A stretch of DNA of 64,000 nt from Caenicola sp034331105 (GCA_034331105.1 JAXQGB010000014.1:124001-188000), one strand, 5' to 3'. Counted from the first letter of the stretch, positions 26,604-35,364 are shown. Notes: generated by a model not told the origin, from the letters alone. Made by a program: numbers and translations.

Positions 26604-27578
26604 CTATCTTCCGCACTTTAATGCAGAGAGGAATTTTTCTTCTCCGATATTGCCTCCGGAAACAACGATACCGACTATTTGGCCTTTCAGGTCGATGCTC
26701 CCGGCAAGAGCCGCCGCGGCAGCTATTGCACCTGCTCCCTCTACCAGCTGGTGGTGCTTTTCAAACATGAAGCGGATGCCTTTTGCTATATCCTCTTCGG
26801 AAACGGCAATAAGCCCCTCCAGTTTATTAAGTACAAAATCCAGATGGTTCTGGCATGCTCCGCCTCCAAGGGCATCTGCAAGGCTTACTTCTTCGTCTAC
26901 AAGTTCGACCATGCCTTTTTTAACAGCTTCAGGCCAGGCAGGGTTTGCTTTTGCGTGTACACCCCAGACTTTTATCCCCGGCCTGAGTGCTTTTGCAGCG
27001 GTGGCCACCCCTCGTATCAGCCCTGCCCCGCTTATCTGGCACAGAATGACGTCAAGCTCGGGTTCATCCTGCAGCATCTCAAGCCCAACCGTTCCCTGTC
27101 CGGCTGATACGTAGGGATCGTCAAAAGCTGAGATAAAGACAAGGTTTTCTCTTTCAGCCATCTTAATGCTCTCTATCTCTGCCTCGTCGTAATATGTCCC
27201 TATCACGCGAAGCTCGACAAACTCGCCGCCCTTTTCAAGTATGGATTCTCGTTTTACTTGGGGGCACTGGCCCGGCACACATATAACCGCCCTTACCTTA
27301 AGGTCCCTGGCAGCCATTGCTATTCCCTGTGCATGGTTTCCGCTTGAACAGGTAATAACTCCCTTTTGCCTCTCTTCTTCGTTCATTGCAAACATCCTGT
27401 TGAAGGCGCCTCTTGGCTTGAAAGAACCTGCGATCTGTTGGTTCTCAAGTTTTAGCCAGACCTTTCCCCCGGTCATTTTGCTGAGTGCGGGAGAGAACTC
27501 AAGAGGTGTATGCCTCGTCCTGTTTTTAAGAAATCTTGCCGCAAGCAGAATATCGGTTATTGTTACTTCGTATGGCAT
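26604..27578 (-). CDS. Threonine ammonia-lyase-like PLP enzyme (catabolic type)
   Basis: 324 residues, fold type II PLP enzyme without a C-terminal regulatory domain, so of the catabolic (TdcB-like) size. The PLP lysine is in GSFKPRGAFNRM, the phosphate loop in CSSGNHAQGIAMAA, and SGGNIGEEKF ends the protein. Usual reactions are dehydration of threonine or serine to an oxo acid plus ammonia; beta-hydroxyaspartate dehydratase belongs to the same fold. It is tightly packed between the ornithine-racemase-like and the ornithine-cyclodeaminase-like genes. A paralogue lies at 29879-30859. Confidence 0.9.
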   Translation of the reverse strand: MPYEVTITDILLAARFLKNRTRHTPLEFSPALSKMTGGKVWLKLENQQIAGSFKPRGAFNRMFAMNEEERQKGVITCSSGNHAQGIAMAARDLKVRAVICVPGQCPQVKRESILEKGGEFVELRVIGTYYDEAEIESIKMAERENLVFISAFDDPYVSAGQGTVGLEMLQDEPELDVILCQISGAGLIRGVATAAKALRPGIKVWGVHAKANPAWPEAVKKGMVELVDEEVSLADALGGGACQNHLDFVLNKLEGLIAVSEEDIAKGIRFMFEKHHQLVEGAGAIAAAAALAGSIDLKGQIVGIVVSGGNIGEEKFLSALKCGR

Positions 27579-27587
27579 TATTCAACA

Positions 27588-28673
27588 CTACCCCTCATAA
27601 ATTTTTGTAACGTAAGGTGATGTCGACGAAGAGAGCATTCCGGGATAGTCAAGCCGGAAACGAAGGATCTCCCCGACCTTATGCACGACAGGACAATCTT
27701 CGATGTCTACCAGGAGGTGGTCACTTGAAGCTGTGATTATTTTGACCCCTTCATCCAACGGCGTCAGCCCGCCGATATTCACATCCTGCCTGCCTATCGC
27801 AAGTATCCCGCGGAGCCTTTCTCCTCTGTCCTCGAAATGAGGAACGTTGCCAAAAGCATCCCTTCCGACTTCACCTATGGGCTTTGTCGGCTTCCTGCGA
27901 ACTTCGACCAGCTCGGCTTCCAGTTCCATTGTGTCCTGGCGCAGCCAGGGTATTATAACTCCGGAGGACTTATCCGAACCGAGCAGATATCCTTCACCTA
28001 TCCTGAGATTGTTTATTCTCGAAGGGAAGATACCGTCATCTAACGCGATAAGTGAACGTGTAGTCGCACCTCCGGAATAAATATCTAGCTTTCTGCCAAT
28101 TACGGATTCGATTTTTTCGCCGAATGACAAAAATCTTTGCATACTTTCTTTTGAAGGGAGGACACCGCTTGCACAGCCGTAATTGACTCCGATACCGCTT
28201 ATTTTAAGGGCGGGACTCAGTTTATTTAGGCCTTCCGCAACAGTCTCAGCCTCATCCGGCCAGAAGCCTTCCCTCAGGTCACCCATGTCTGTCATAAGGA
28301 GGACAGAATGTTCTTTCTTTTTTGATTCACATACTTTGGACATCAGTTCCAGCGTTCCCATGTCTGAAACCAGGGAGTAATCTGCAAGGCCGATAACATC
28401 TTCGATCTCAGAACGCATTGGTATCCTTATCAGGGCGAAAGGAACTTTTATGCCATCCTCCTTCATCCTTCTGATATTCTTTATCCTGCTGTCAGCCAAT
28501 GCTGATATCTTTGTACCGGAAAGCCGCCTGGCCAGCTCGAGTGGAGCTGACAATCCTTTTGTGACTGCCCATACCGATATTGCATGCTCCGCGCACTTTG
28601 AAACGATCTTGTCCATATTGCTTTCCATGACATCCAGATGAACTCTAAGTACCGGATATGACATTCTTATCAC
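27588..28673 (-). CDS. Alanine/ornithine racemase family PLP enzyme
   Basis: 361 residues. It belongs to the branch of fold type III PLP proteins that contains ornithine racemase (Orr) of clostridia. The PLP lysine is in AVTKGLSAP (near residue 40); further family segments are VLLMTDMGDLREGF, GIGVNYGC, YSGGATTRSL and NNLRIGEGYLLG. It would interconvert L and D forms of an amino acid, ornithine or a related one. No D-ornithine aminomutase (oraSE) genes are in the window, so ornithine is only one option. Part of the operon that begins with the homoserine dehydrogenase gene. Confidence 0.85.
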   Translation of the reverse strand: MIRMSYPVLRVHLDVMESNMDKIVSKCAEHAISVWAVTKGLSAPLELARRLSGTKISALADSRIKNIRRMKEDGIKVPFALIRIPMRSEIEDVIGLADYSLVSDMGTLELMSKVCESKKKEHSVLLMTDMGDLREGFWPDEAETVAEGLNKLSPALKISGIGVNYGCASGVLPSKESMQRFLSFGEKIESVIGRKLDIYSGGATTRSLIALDDGIFPSRINNLRIGEGYLLGSDKSSGVIIPWLRQDTMELEAELVEVRRKPTKPIGEVGRDAFGNVPHFEDRGERLRGILAIGRQDVNIGGLTPLDEGVKIITASSDHLLVDIEDCPVVHKVGEILRFRLDYPGMLSSSTSPYVTKIYEG

Positions 28674-28703
28674 TCCTTTTCGATGTGATACAAATGCTTG
28701 ATA

Positions 28704-29732
28704 TTATATCAAGCATAATGAATCCTTTATAGTGATGAGGTCTTCTATTACTCCATATGCGGTGTCAAGAAGATCCGGGCAGTCCTGAACAATAGTGTTG
28801 GGGTGCATAAGGTCTGACTCGATCCGGACTGCTGAGCCATAATGTGAAATGAGGCAGAAGACATCATCCCTGCTTACCTCCTCGACTTTCACGCTTGCAT
28901 GGACAGCATCTCCCTCTTTCCAACCCCTGCAGATCAGTTTGAGCCTCATGTTCCTTTTGACAGCGTCCTGTGCCATCTGTGGGGTCACTGCTCTTATCCC
29001 CTCTCTGTCAACATCGAGAGGTGTCATATCCGCACCCATCAGAACATTTGCAAGAGCTGCTGCCTTGGCTGAGGGATCCCATCCGTCAACATCCATTGAA
29101 GGATCTGCCTCTGCTATCCCAGCTTCCTGCGCCATTTTTATGCCATCTTCAAGAGATCCCCCTTTTTCCATGTGGGAGAGTATGAAATTAGTTGTCCCGT
29201 TCAGTATCCCTGAAAATCCTTTTACATCCGCGCCTTTCATGCAGCGGCTGCAGAAATTGAAGAGAGGTGCTCCGTCCATCACTGCAGATTCAAAAAGATA
29301 GAGTGCTCCATTGTTTTCAGCAAGCTCTTTGAGTTCCCTATAGCGGAAACTGACCGGGCCTTTATTTGCGGATGCTACAGATTTTCCCCTTTCCAGTGCG
29401 GCTATTATGTGCGAGGCGGCTGGTTCGCCCCTTCCTTGTATCGAAAGGGCAGAAAGCTCAACAAGGACATCGTAATCAAGTGTTTTAGCAGCTTCCAGGG
29501 GAGTCAGTGAAGAAAGTTCACTCTCTTCTGCCGTAAGTCTGTTGCTCTTTCTGAGTTCATCTAAAACCTTTATAAGGTCTATACCTTCTCTTTTCTCCAA
29601 TCCGCCGTGGCGGCCCGTAAAGATTCCGACAACTTGGGGCTCCAAATCAAGAGCCGGATATCGGTCACGCTCAATAAATATTCGGGACATCTCTTTTGCC
29701 ACATTACCGAAACCTATAAAAAGTATTTTCAT
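28704..29732 (-). CDS. Homoserine dehydrogenase (no ACT domain)
   Basis: 342 residues. N-terminal Rossmann domain KILFIGFGNVAKEM; the family signature FSGILNGTTNFILSHM is near residue 180, and the catalytic Lys/Asp region lies around DPSMDVDGWDPSAKAAALAN. It interconverts aspartate semialdehyde and homoserine. There is no C-terminal ACT domain, so no feedback by threonine is expected, and it stands at the head of a catabolic-looking operon rather than with thrB/thrC. It may oxidise homoserine or a related hydroxy-amino acid; this is inference. Divergent from the dehydratase paralogue at 29879. Confidence 0.88.
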   Translation of the reverse strand: MKILFIGFGNVAKEMSRIFIERDRYPALDLEPQVVGIFTGRHGGLEKREGIDLIKVLDELRKSNRLTAEESELSSLTPLEAAKTLDYDVLVELSALSIQGRGEPAASHIIAALERGKSVASANKGPVSFRYRELKELAENNGALYLFESAVMDGAPLFNFCSRCMKGADVKGFSGILNGTTNFILSHMEKGGSLEDGIKMAQEAGIAEADPSMDVDGWDPSAKAAALANVLMGADMTPLDVDREGIRAVTPQMAQDAVKRNMRLKLICRGWKEGDAVHASVKVEEVSRDDVFCLISHYGSAVRIESDLMHPNTIVQDCPDLLDTAYGVIEDLITIKDSLCLI

Positions 29733-29878
29733 TTATTGCCCTCATCTCTTTAAAAGTGTTATACATTCGATTATAGTTACTGTAATATTGATGTCAATTT
29801 GTAATAAAGGAAAAATGCAGTCTATATGCTTAACGGGTCACATGGCCTGAAAATATAACATTAAGAGGAGGACTTGAG

Positions 29879-30859
29879 TTGAACAAACTTCCTATCGACC
29901 CAAACATTACTGATGTTGTCAAGGCTTACCGATTTCTTAAAAATCGCGTGAGACACACTCCCACCGAGTATTCTTTTCCGCTGAGCGAAATATGCGGCGC
30001 CCCTGTATATATGAAATGGGAAAACCAGCAGATTTGCGGCTCCTTTAAATTAAGGGGGGCGCTTTATAAGATGAATTCACTGTCGATGGAAGAAAGAGCG
30101 CGGGGAGTTGTGACCTGCTCAAGCGGAAACCATGGTCAGGGGGTCGCGCTTGCAGCTAAGGAACTTGGCATCAAGACACTGGTCTTTGTACCCAACGTAT
30201 GTCCCGAAACTAAGAAAGCTGCCATAAAAAGAAGAGGCGGAGAATTTGTAGAGCTTGTAGTTACAAGCGGGGATTATGACTTTGCTGAACATTCAGCCCA
30301 CGAACATGCTGAAAAAAACGGGATGACCTATGTCTCTTCTTTTGAAGATGCTGCGGTGATCTCCGGACAAGGGACCGCGGGCTTTGAAATGTTCACTGAT
30401 GAACCGGACATAGAACTTCTGATCATTCCCGCGGGGGGCGGAGGTCTCATGAACGGGATCGCGATAGCGGCAAAAGCCCTTAACCCTGATGTTGAAATAT
30501 GGGGAGTGCAGTCTGTCGCCTCTAATCCATGGGTAGTATCATGGGCTGAGGGCATCGTCAGGGAGGTCACATATCTTGAGACTCTTGCTGACGGACTTGC
30601 AGGGTACATACCCCAGAGCCTGCTCTCACTTGCAAAGAAAAGGGTGACAGGCATCCTTGAGATCACTGAGGAAAATATCGCAAAAGCCATTGCATTCCTG
30701 CACAGAGAACACCATCAGATAGTAGAAGGGGCAGGAGTTGTTGGAGTTGCCGCACTTCTGGCAGGCAAGATCGACCCCAAGGGAAGGAAGACAGGGATAG
30801 TAATATCCGGGGGCAATATCGATGAGGAAAAACTGAAGGCTATCCTTTCCAAATACTGA
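29879..30859 (+). CDS. Threonine ammonia-lyase-like PLP enzyme, second paralogue
   Basis: 326 residues with a TTG start behind GAGGAGG. PLP lysine in CGSFKLRGALYKM, phosphate loop CSSGNHGQGVALAA, glycine-rich AGGGGLMNGIAIAAKAL, and SGGNIDEEKLKAIL at the end. No regulatory domain. It is clearly similar along its whole length to the protein at 26604-27578 (shared FLKNR-RHTP, ENQQI-GSFK, HHQ-VEGAG segments) but diverged enough to suggest a different substrate. It is transcribed away from the homoserine dehydrogenase operon and has its own terminator. Confidence 0.9.
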   Translation: MNKLPIDPNITDVVKAYRFLKNRVRHTPTEYSFPLSEICGAPVYMKWENQQICGSFKLRGALYKMNSLSMEERARGVVTCSSGNHGQGVALAAKELGIKTLVFVPNVCPETKKAAIKRRGGEFVELVVTSGDYDFAEHSAHEHAEKNGMTYVSSFEDAAVISGQGTAGFEMFTDEPDIELLIIPAGGGGLMNGIAIAAKALNPDVEIWGVQSVASNPWVVSWAEGIVREVTYLETLADGLAGYIPQSLLSLAKKRVTGILEITEENIAKAIAFLHREHHQIVEGAGVVGVAALLAGKIDPKGRKTGIVISGGNIDEEKLKAILSKY

Positions 30860-30872
30860 CCTTAATAAACTT

Positions 30873-30908
30873 GACAAGTCCCGGGTATGACCCGGGACTT
30901 GTCATTTA
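30873..30908. terminator. Intrinsic terminator after the dehydratase paralogue
   Basis: Thirteen-base perfect arms GACAAGTCCCGGG (30873-30885) and its complement (30891-30903), five-base loop, then ATTT. Confidence 0.85.
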
Positions 30909-30952
30909 ACATATATACTGCAAAACAGCAATGCTGATCTGTTTTTACTTAG

Positions 30953-32014
30953 TTATTCCGACTTGTCGAGAGGCAGCTCAGGATTTCCTGCCCACGCCTG
31001 GAATCCCTCATCATAACACTGGGATTTGTGGAATCCTGCGTAACGCAGTGCCATCGTGACAAAGGCGGCTCTTACTCCGGCAGTATCGTATACAACTATC
31101 TCGTTATCCGGCGTTATGCAATGTTTATTGAGAAGAGCAACTATCTCTTCAACTTCTTTAAAGTGATACTGATCCTGAACGAATTCCTGCATTTCTATGT
31201 GTATCGCTCCGGGAAGGTGACCGGCTCTCTTTTCCTGGAATGGCCTTATCTTGCCCCGATATTCCGCCAGTGTGCGGACGTCAAGCAAAACGAGTCCGCT
31301 CTTGCCTATGTTGTTGTTTATCCATTCTGTATCAACAAGATAATGCTCTTTATATTTAGATATTGAAAAACCAACTGCCTTATTCTTATGGACTGTCTTC
31401 GATACTGCGCCTCCCGCCTTCTTCCAGGCTGTAAGGCCGCCTTCCAGTATCTTCGCGTTCTTTATGCCGCTCATCCTGAGTATCCACAGCGCCCATCCGC
31501 TCTGTCCCCATCCTCCTGCATCATCATAGACAACTACAGTTTTCTTTCCGTTTATACCAAGAGCGCCTATCCTCTTTGCCATTGTGGTCGGCTGCCAGAT
31601 AGTACCCCATTTTTTCGTGCCCGTCGCAGCATTCATATTCGCAAAGTACGTCCAGCTGGCATTGACCGCTCCGGAGATGTGTCCACCTGAATAAAGGCTT
31701 TCAGGCCTGGCATCGACGAGGACAACATTGCCCTTGTTTTTCTTTAGCCACTCAGCAGAGACCAGAAGCGATGCCTCTGTCTCGGGTTCACCTACTTGCA
31801 TCGGAGAAGGTTTCAATGGTCTGACCTGTGGAACCGTGACAGACACCGGAGCATTTTCTAACGGTGCGGAAGTTGTTTTGGACTGCTGTGTTGTCGTCTG
31901 GACCGCTGTCTGTGATGTATTGTCTGCCGATGTGGGTGTCTGAGCTGAAAGGGAGGGAGCCATAATAGCCAGGGCCATAAATGCGATCAATATTGCACTG
32001 TATAATTTTTTCAT
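30953..32014 (-). CDS. Exported two-domain rhodanese-like protein lacking the catalytic cysteine
   Basis: 353 residues from an ATG at 32014 with AAAGGA at good spacing. Signal peptide to about residue 24 (IMAPSLSA then Q), then a Thr/Ser/Gln-rich linker to about 80, then two rhodanese domains (about 82-205 and 225-350). In the active-site loops the position of the catalytic Cys is Asp164 (VVYDDAGGWG) in the first domain and Asp310 (VVYDTAGVRAA) in the second. The first substitution is normal for thiosulfate sulfurtransferases, the second is not. The only cysteines are 299 and 333. It is periplasmic and probably not a standard sulfurtransferase; a binding or sensing role is possible. Confidence 0.88.
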   Translation of the reverse strand: MKKLYSAILIAFMALAIMAPSLSAQTPTSADNTSQTAVQTTTQQSKTTSAPLENAPVSVTVPQVRPLKPSPMQVGEPETEASLLVSAEWLKKNKGNVVLVDARPESLYSGGHISGAVNASWTYFANMNAATGTKKWGTIWQPTTMAKRIGALGINGKKTVVVYDDAGGWGQSGWALWILRMSGIKNAKILEGGLTAWKKAGGAVSKTVHKNKAVGFSISKYKEHYLVDTEWINNNIGKSGLVLLDVRTLAEYRGKIRPFQEKRAGHLPGAIHIEMQEFVQDQYHFKEVEEIVALLNKHCITPDNEIVVYDTAGVRAAFVTMALRYAGFHKSQCYDEGFQAWAGNPELPLDKSE

Positions 32015-32132
32015 AATATCATTCCTTTCATACTTGGTGCTCTTCATGTCAGGTACTATTACATTATCTTACTCGGTATCATAACAAAATTTATTTTATT
32101 TAAATCTGCTAAATTACTGTATTGATCGATCA

Positions 32133-33314
32133 TCAACGCCAGTTATCGTATATCCACATTGCAGCTCTTTTCGCCTCATTGAATTCTTCCCACATTTTTC
32201 GCTCGTCTTCATCCTGCGGCTCAATTATGCTCTCATGCCTTCTCATTATCCATTCCCTGAACTCAAGCAGCGCATCATGTCTTGCAAAGTGTTCGAAGAC
32301 AAGATCGAACTTTGGGATACCCCACAGCATATTGGGAGCAAGTGCACCTGCGCCGACCAGCCATGCAGTAGCGTTCTGGAGCATTTTTTTGATCCCTTTT
32401 TTATGTCCGACCCGGAGAAGAACTGCCCTGTGCCCTCCTGTAACTGTTTCAGATACCATGTTTACTGAATCCTCGGTACAAAAGACCTCAGTAGAAAATC
32501 CAAGCATAGCAGGAATGGGGTTGAAATCGCTTTCAGACGCTACCAGAAGGTATCTTACAGCGGTAGAATGGGAAGCAATATATTTCAGAGCCTCTACCGA
32601 TCCGGGAGGGGTCCTTCTTGACGTTGTAATGTAGAGGTCGGCCTCTTCCTGTTCGGCGATCTTCATTATGTGTCCGATCCTTTTTTTGATCCATGCGGGG
32701 GATACTGAATAGTTTCCGTCGTCGCCGCCAATAAGGATCGACCATATCTTGGAAGAATTCGCCGGATATTCCTGTAACAATGCTTCACCCTGCTTTTTAA
32801 GCTCATCCTTCATGATCGAATTAGGCGAACCAAGCGTGACAAGAACATTCGGTTTTCTATCCGGATAATCATGCTCAGGCACTATCGCAAAATCAAACGG
32901 GCCAGTGCCTACGATCCCGGGTGTCATTACAGTGGCGCACGCGCACCTCCATATATAGCCAAGGGCAAGGTTGTAGGGGGCCGGTGTGCTTCCTGCAGAA
33001 ATAATGAGAACATCTCTCGTTCCCTCGTGAATATCTCTCTCTGCGAACCACTGACCGACCCTTCTGACAACAGCATCTCCGTCAGCCATTGCGAGCCAGT
33101 CTCTTGCATCTCTTCTGTTTCCCTGTACAAGCTTTCTTGCTGCTGCCTTTGCCCTCGTCCTGGCAGCACCGCTCAGTAAGGGGACCTCGGCTTCCAGTAT
33201 TTCGGCACCTGTCATCTTGGACAGCCAAAGTGCAACACCCCTGCTTTGGTTGAGGTGTCCCTTTATTCCGTCACTTAATATGACTATCAGCCTGATACTT
33301 TTATCTTCGTTCAT
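32133..33314 (-). CDS. ELM1-family (COG3660-like) protein in the LPS operon
   Basis: 393 residues. Resembles the bacterial relatives of mitochondrial fission protein ELM1, which look like GT-B glycosyltransferases: ILSDGIKGHLNQSRGVALWLS at the N-terminus, LVTLGSPNSIMKDELKK and LIGGDDGNYSVSP in the middle, TTSRRTPPGSVEAL and FCTEDSVNMVSETVTGGHRAVLL in the C-terminal half. The last stretch looks like a nucleotide-sugar-binding region. It overlaps kdsB by four bases (ATGA) and ends the lipid A/Kdo operon, so a role in the LPS inner core is likely. No experiment on this group is known to me. Confidence 0.8.
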   Translation of the reverse strand: MNEDKSIRLIVILSDGIKGHLNQSRGVALWLSKMTGAEILEAEVPLLSGAARTRAKAAARKLVQGNRRDARDWLAMADGDAVVRRVGQWFAERDIHEGTRDVLIISAGSTPAPYNLALGYIWRCACATVMTPGIVGTGPFDFAIVPEHDYPDRKPNVLVTLGSPNSIMKDELKKQGEALLQEYPANSSKIWSILIGGDDGNYSVSPAWIKKRIGHIMKIAEQEEADLYITTSRRTPPGSVEALKYIASHSTAVRYLLVASESDFNPIPAMLGFSTEVFCTEDSVNMVSETVTGGHRAVLLRVGHKKGIKKMLQNATAWLVGAGALAPNMLWGIPKFDLVFEHFARHDALLEFREWIMRRHESIIEPQDEDERKMWEEFNEAKRAAMWIYDNWR

Positions 33315-34072
33315 TGCACCCGGTTCTTGTCCTTTTCTTCTGCCAGGATCTTCCTTACCATCTGCAGGTCTTCCTCTGTGTTGACGTTAGGCCCCAGGGA
33401 AGGATACTTTGTCGGAATTACAGCCATTGTGTAGCCGTGTTCCAATATCCTTAACTGCTCCAGTGATTCTTCTTTCATCAGCGGAGTAGGCGGAAGCTCA
33501 ACGAATTTGAGGAGGAATTCCTTTGTGAAGGCATATATTCCAAGGTGCTCCCAGACGGGACATTCTGTAGCATTGCGCCTGAAAGGTATCGGTGACCTGC
33601 TGAAATAGAGCGCTCTGCCCCTCTGATCGGTGACAACTTTTACAATATTGGGGTTGTTGAAATCTTTTTCGCTGTTTATAGGCACGCATACCGTTGCTGA
33701 GTCTGCGCCGGAGTCAGATACTATTCCGTCAGCAAGCTCCCTTAGCATCCTCGGATCAAGCATAGGCTCGTCTCCCTGGATGTTTATCACGTAGTCTGCA
33801 TCGATGGATCTGGCGACCTCTGCGACCCTGCTGGAACCATCGGGATGGTCAGCTCTCGTTATAAGTACGTCTCCGCCGAATTTTTCAGCTGCACTGTATA
33901 TCCTTTCATCATCTGTAGCTATCACTACCCTGAAGAAGACACCCGAAGCCAGGGCTCTCCTGTATACGTGTTCTACCATCGGTTTTCCACAGATATCAAG
34001 AAGCGGTTTACCGGCCAGCCTTGTAGATGCGAACCTTGAAGGTATCACACCAAGGATCCTTGGTGAATTCAT
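33311..34072 (-). CDS. kdsB: 3-deoxy-manno-octulosonate cytidylyltransferase (CMP-Kdo synthetase)
   Basis: Activates Kdo with CTP to CMP-Kdo for transfer to lipid A. 253 residues, usual length. The N-terminal nucleotide loop VIPSRFASTRLAGKPL is canonical, followed by KPMVEHVYRRA and NIQGDEPMLDPRMLREL (metal-binding Asp). C-terminal GPNVNTEEDLQMVRKIL is also typical. The ATG overlaps the stop of the preceding unrecognised gene and the stop overlaps the ELM1-family start, so it is fully embedded in the operon. Confidence 0.97.
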   Translation of the reverse strand: MNSPRILGVIPSRFASTRLAGKPLLDICGKPMVEHVYRRALASGVFFRVVIATDDERIYSAAEKFGGDVLITRADHPDGSSRVAEVARSIDADYVINIQGDEPMLDPRMLRELADGIVSDSGADSATVCVPINSEKDFNNPNIVKVVTDQRGRALYFSRSPIPFRRNATECPVWEHLGIYAFTKEFLLKFVELPPTPLMKEESLEQLRILEHGYTMAVIPTKYPSLGPNVNTEEDLQMVRKILAEEKDKNRVQ

Positions 34073-35280
34073 TTACTCACATTCCATTCTCTGAACTTTT
34101 TCAGCATCTTTCCCCTGTCGAGAAATTTAACGTTTCTGACTATCCATTCGCGCATCTCTCTGCCTTCTTCTGTCTCCTGCTTATAGCTTATGAAGTCAAG
34201 TTTTATTCCAAGTTCGTCAGCTATTTTAACAGCAAAGACGGGCCATATCATACCAATATCACCTATTACGGGTATGCTTCCTTCATGTCGTGCAAAGGCA
34301 GACATTTCCATCCTGAAGGGTATTTTGGAGATCTTTGTCTTGGGCAGCCCTTTATCGATAGCTTCCTGTATCATGGAGCTCTTTTTCTGGAGGTCCTGTG
34401 CAAGCCTCAGGTTTTCGTCCAGATCAAACCTGATGAGAGTTTTGCCTTCAAGGCTGAACACAGGCTGTCCTTGCCACCATGACCATATCCCGTGTCCGGT
34501 ATATGTTTCGAAGGGACCGTCGTGGATCTCCTGGGTAAGAGCCACTGCTGATTCGATAATGACATCTGCCGCACCGAGCATATCGGCTATCCGCCTTGAA
34601 CGTTCTGCAACCGGGATGCTGTCTCCTACTGCAAGTCCGACGTGTCCCCCGCCTACCATCTGCGGTATCGTCACAAGAACAGGAAGTCCCTTTTCTGCCC
34701 CCATTCCAAGCATAGTCCTGCTGTCGCAGCCCCATCCCGCTATGGTTTCAAAAGGGAGCCCCGACTGTCTCGAGAGAGAGAGTATCTCCTCTGCAATTTT
34801 CTCAGTCCTCAGTCCCATAGGGTATGCCATATTCCCGGCCGCTTTAATGACCATCCTGCCCTCCGAGGCCTTCCCTTTTTCGAGTAGATCCCCGTCAAGG
34901 ATCATCTCTTTACTGATAAGGTCTATCTCTTCCTCGGCAAGTTCTGTGAACTCGAAGACATTTCCTCTTGGCATTTTTGTTTTGTCAAGCCCGAACCGGG
35001 ATGCATCGCACATTTTCACCTTGTCCAGGGATCCGCTCATTTCATGGTTGATGACAGCAGAACTTGTCGTTACGCCGTCAACTATGCCCTTCGCCATGAG
35101 TTCGGCGATCAGTGTCGTCACGCCTTCGTGCAGATTGGGTCCGCTTCCGGTCACTACCGCCACCTTGCCGCCCTTTTTCTTCGTTTCGACTACCTTTGAA
35201 ACTGCAGAATCAAGTGCTTCGCGGGAACGTTCATCCAACCCGTTGTAAAATTCATTTAAAAGAGCCCTCTTAATTTCCAT
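34069..35280 (-). CDS. Unrecognised conserved-looking protein between waaA and kdsB
   Basis: 403 residues from the ATG at 35280, which has GGAGGGG five bases upstream; the frame extends 23 codons further without such a site. No signal peptide or membrane segment. Visible features: VAVVTGSGPNLHEG near 40-53 followed by LIAELMAKGIVDGVTTSSAVINHEM, a layout like the NAD-binding core of deoxyhypusine-synthase-like or LOR/SDH-like proteins; a Gly-rich VTIPQMVGGGHVGLAVGDSIP near 210; and many charged conserved-looking residues. That resemblance is weak and only a pattern. I cannot assign a function. It lies 84 bases after waaA and overlaps kdsB by four bases (ATGA), so it is translated with the Kdo genes. 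No kdsC phosphatase is seen in the operon. Confidence 0.75.
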   Translation of the reverse strand: MEIKRALLNEFYNGLDERSREALDSAVSKVVETKKKGGKVAVVTGSGPNLHEGVTTLIAELMAKGIVDGVTTSSAVINHEMSGSLDKVKMCDASRFGLDKTKMPRGNVFEFTELAEEEIDLISKEMILDGDLLEKGKASEGRMVIKAAGNMAYPMGLRTEKIAEEILSLSRQSGLPFETIAGWGCDSRTMLGMGAEKGLPVLVTIPQMVGGGHVGLAVGDSIPVAERSRRIADMLGAADVIIESAVALTQEIHDGPFETYTGHGIWSWWQGQPVFSLEGKTLIRFDLDENLRLAQDLQKKSSMIQEAIDKGLPKTKISKIPFRMEMSAFARHEGSIPVIGDIGMIWPVFAVKIADELGIKLDFISYKQETEEGREMREWIVRNVKFLDRGKMLKKFREWNVSK

Positions 35281-35364
35281 GTATACCCCTCCCTGCGCTG
35301 AACAGATGGTTTTCAGCTGAATAATTTTACAAACCGAATATCTGACCAATAAAATAAATGGTGA

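Noticed and set aside
26314..27114. 266-codon plus-strand ORF across two catabolic genes
   Set aside because: Spans the junction of two well-supported minus-strand PLP/NAD enzymes; its product has shadow-like Ser/Pro/Ala composition.
25593..28673. Ornithine fermentation operon of clostridial type
   Set aside because: A racemase-like gene is present, but the aminomutase (oraSE), ord and ortAB genes are not, so ornithine is not established as the substrate.
34190..35248. 352-codon plus-strand ORF opposite the unrecognised LPS-operon gene
   Set aside because: The minus-strand frame has a strong ribosome site and a four-base overlap with kdsB; the plus-strand product is Ser/Pro-rich and low-complexity, as expected of a shadow frame.
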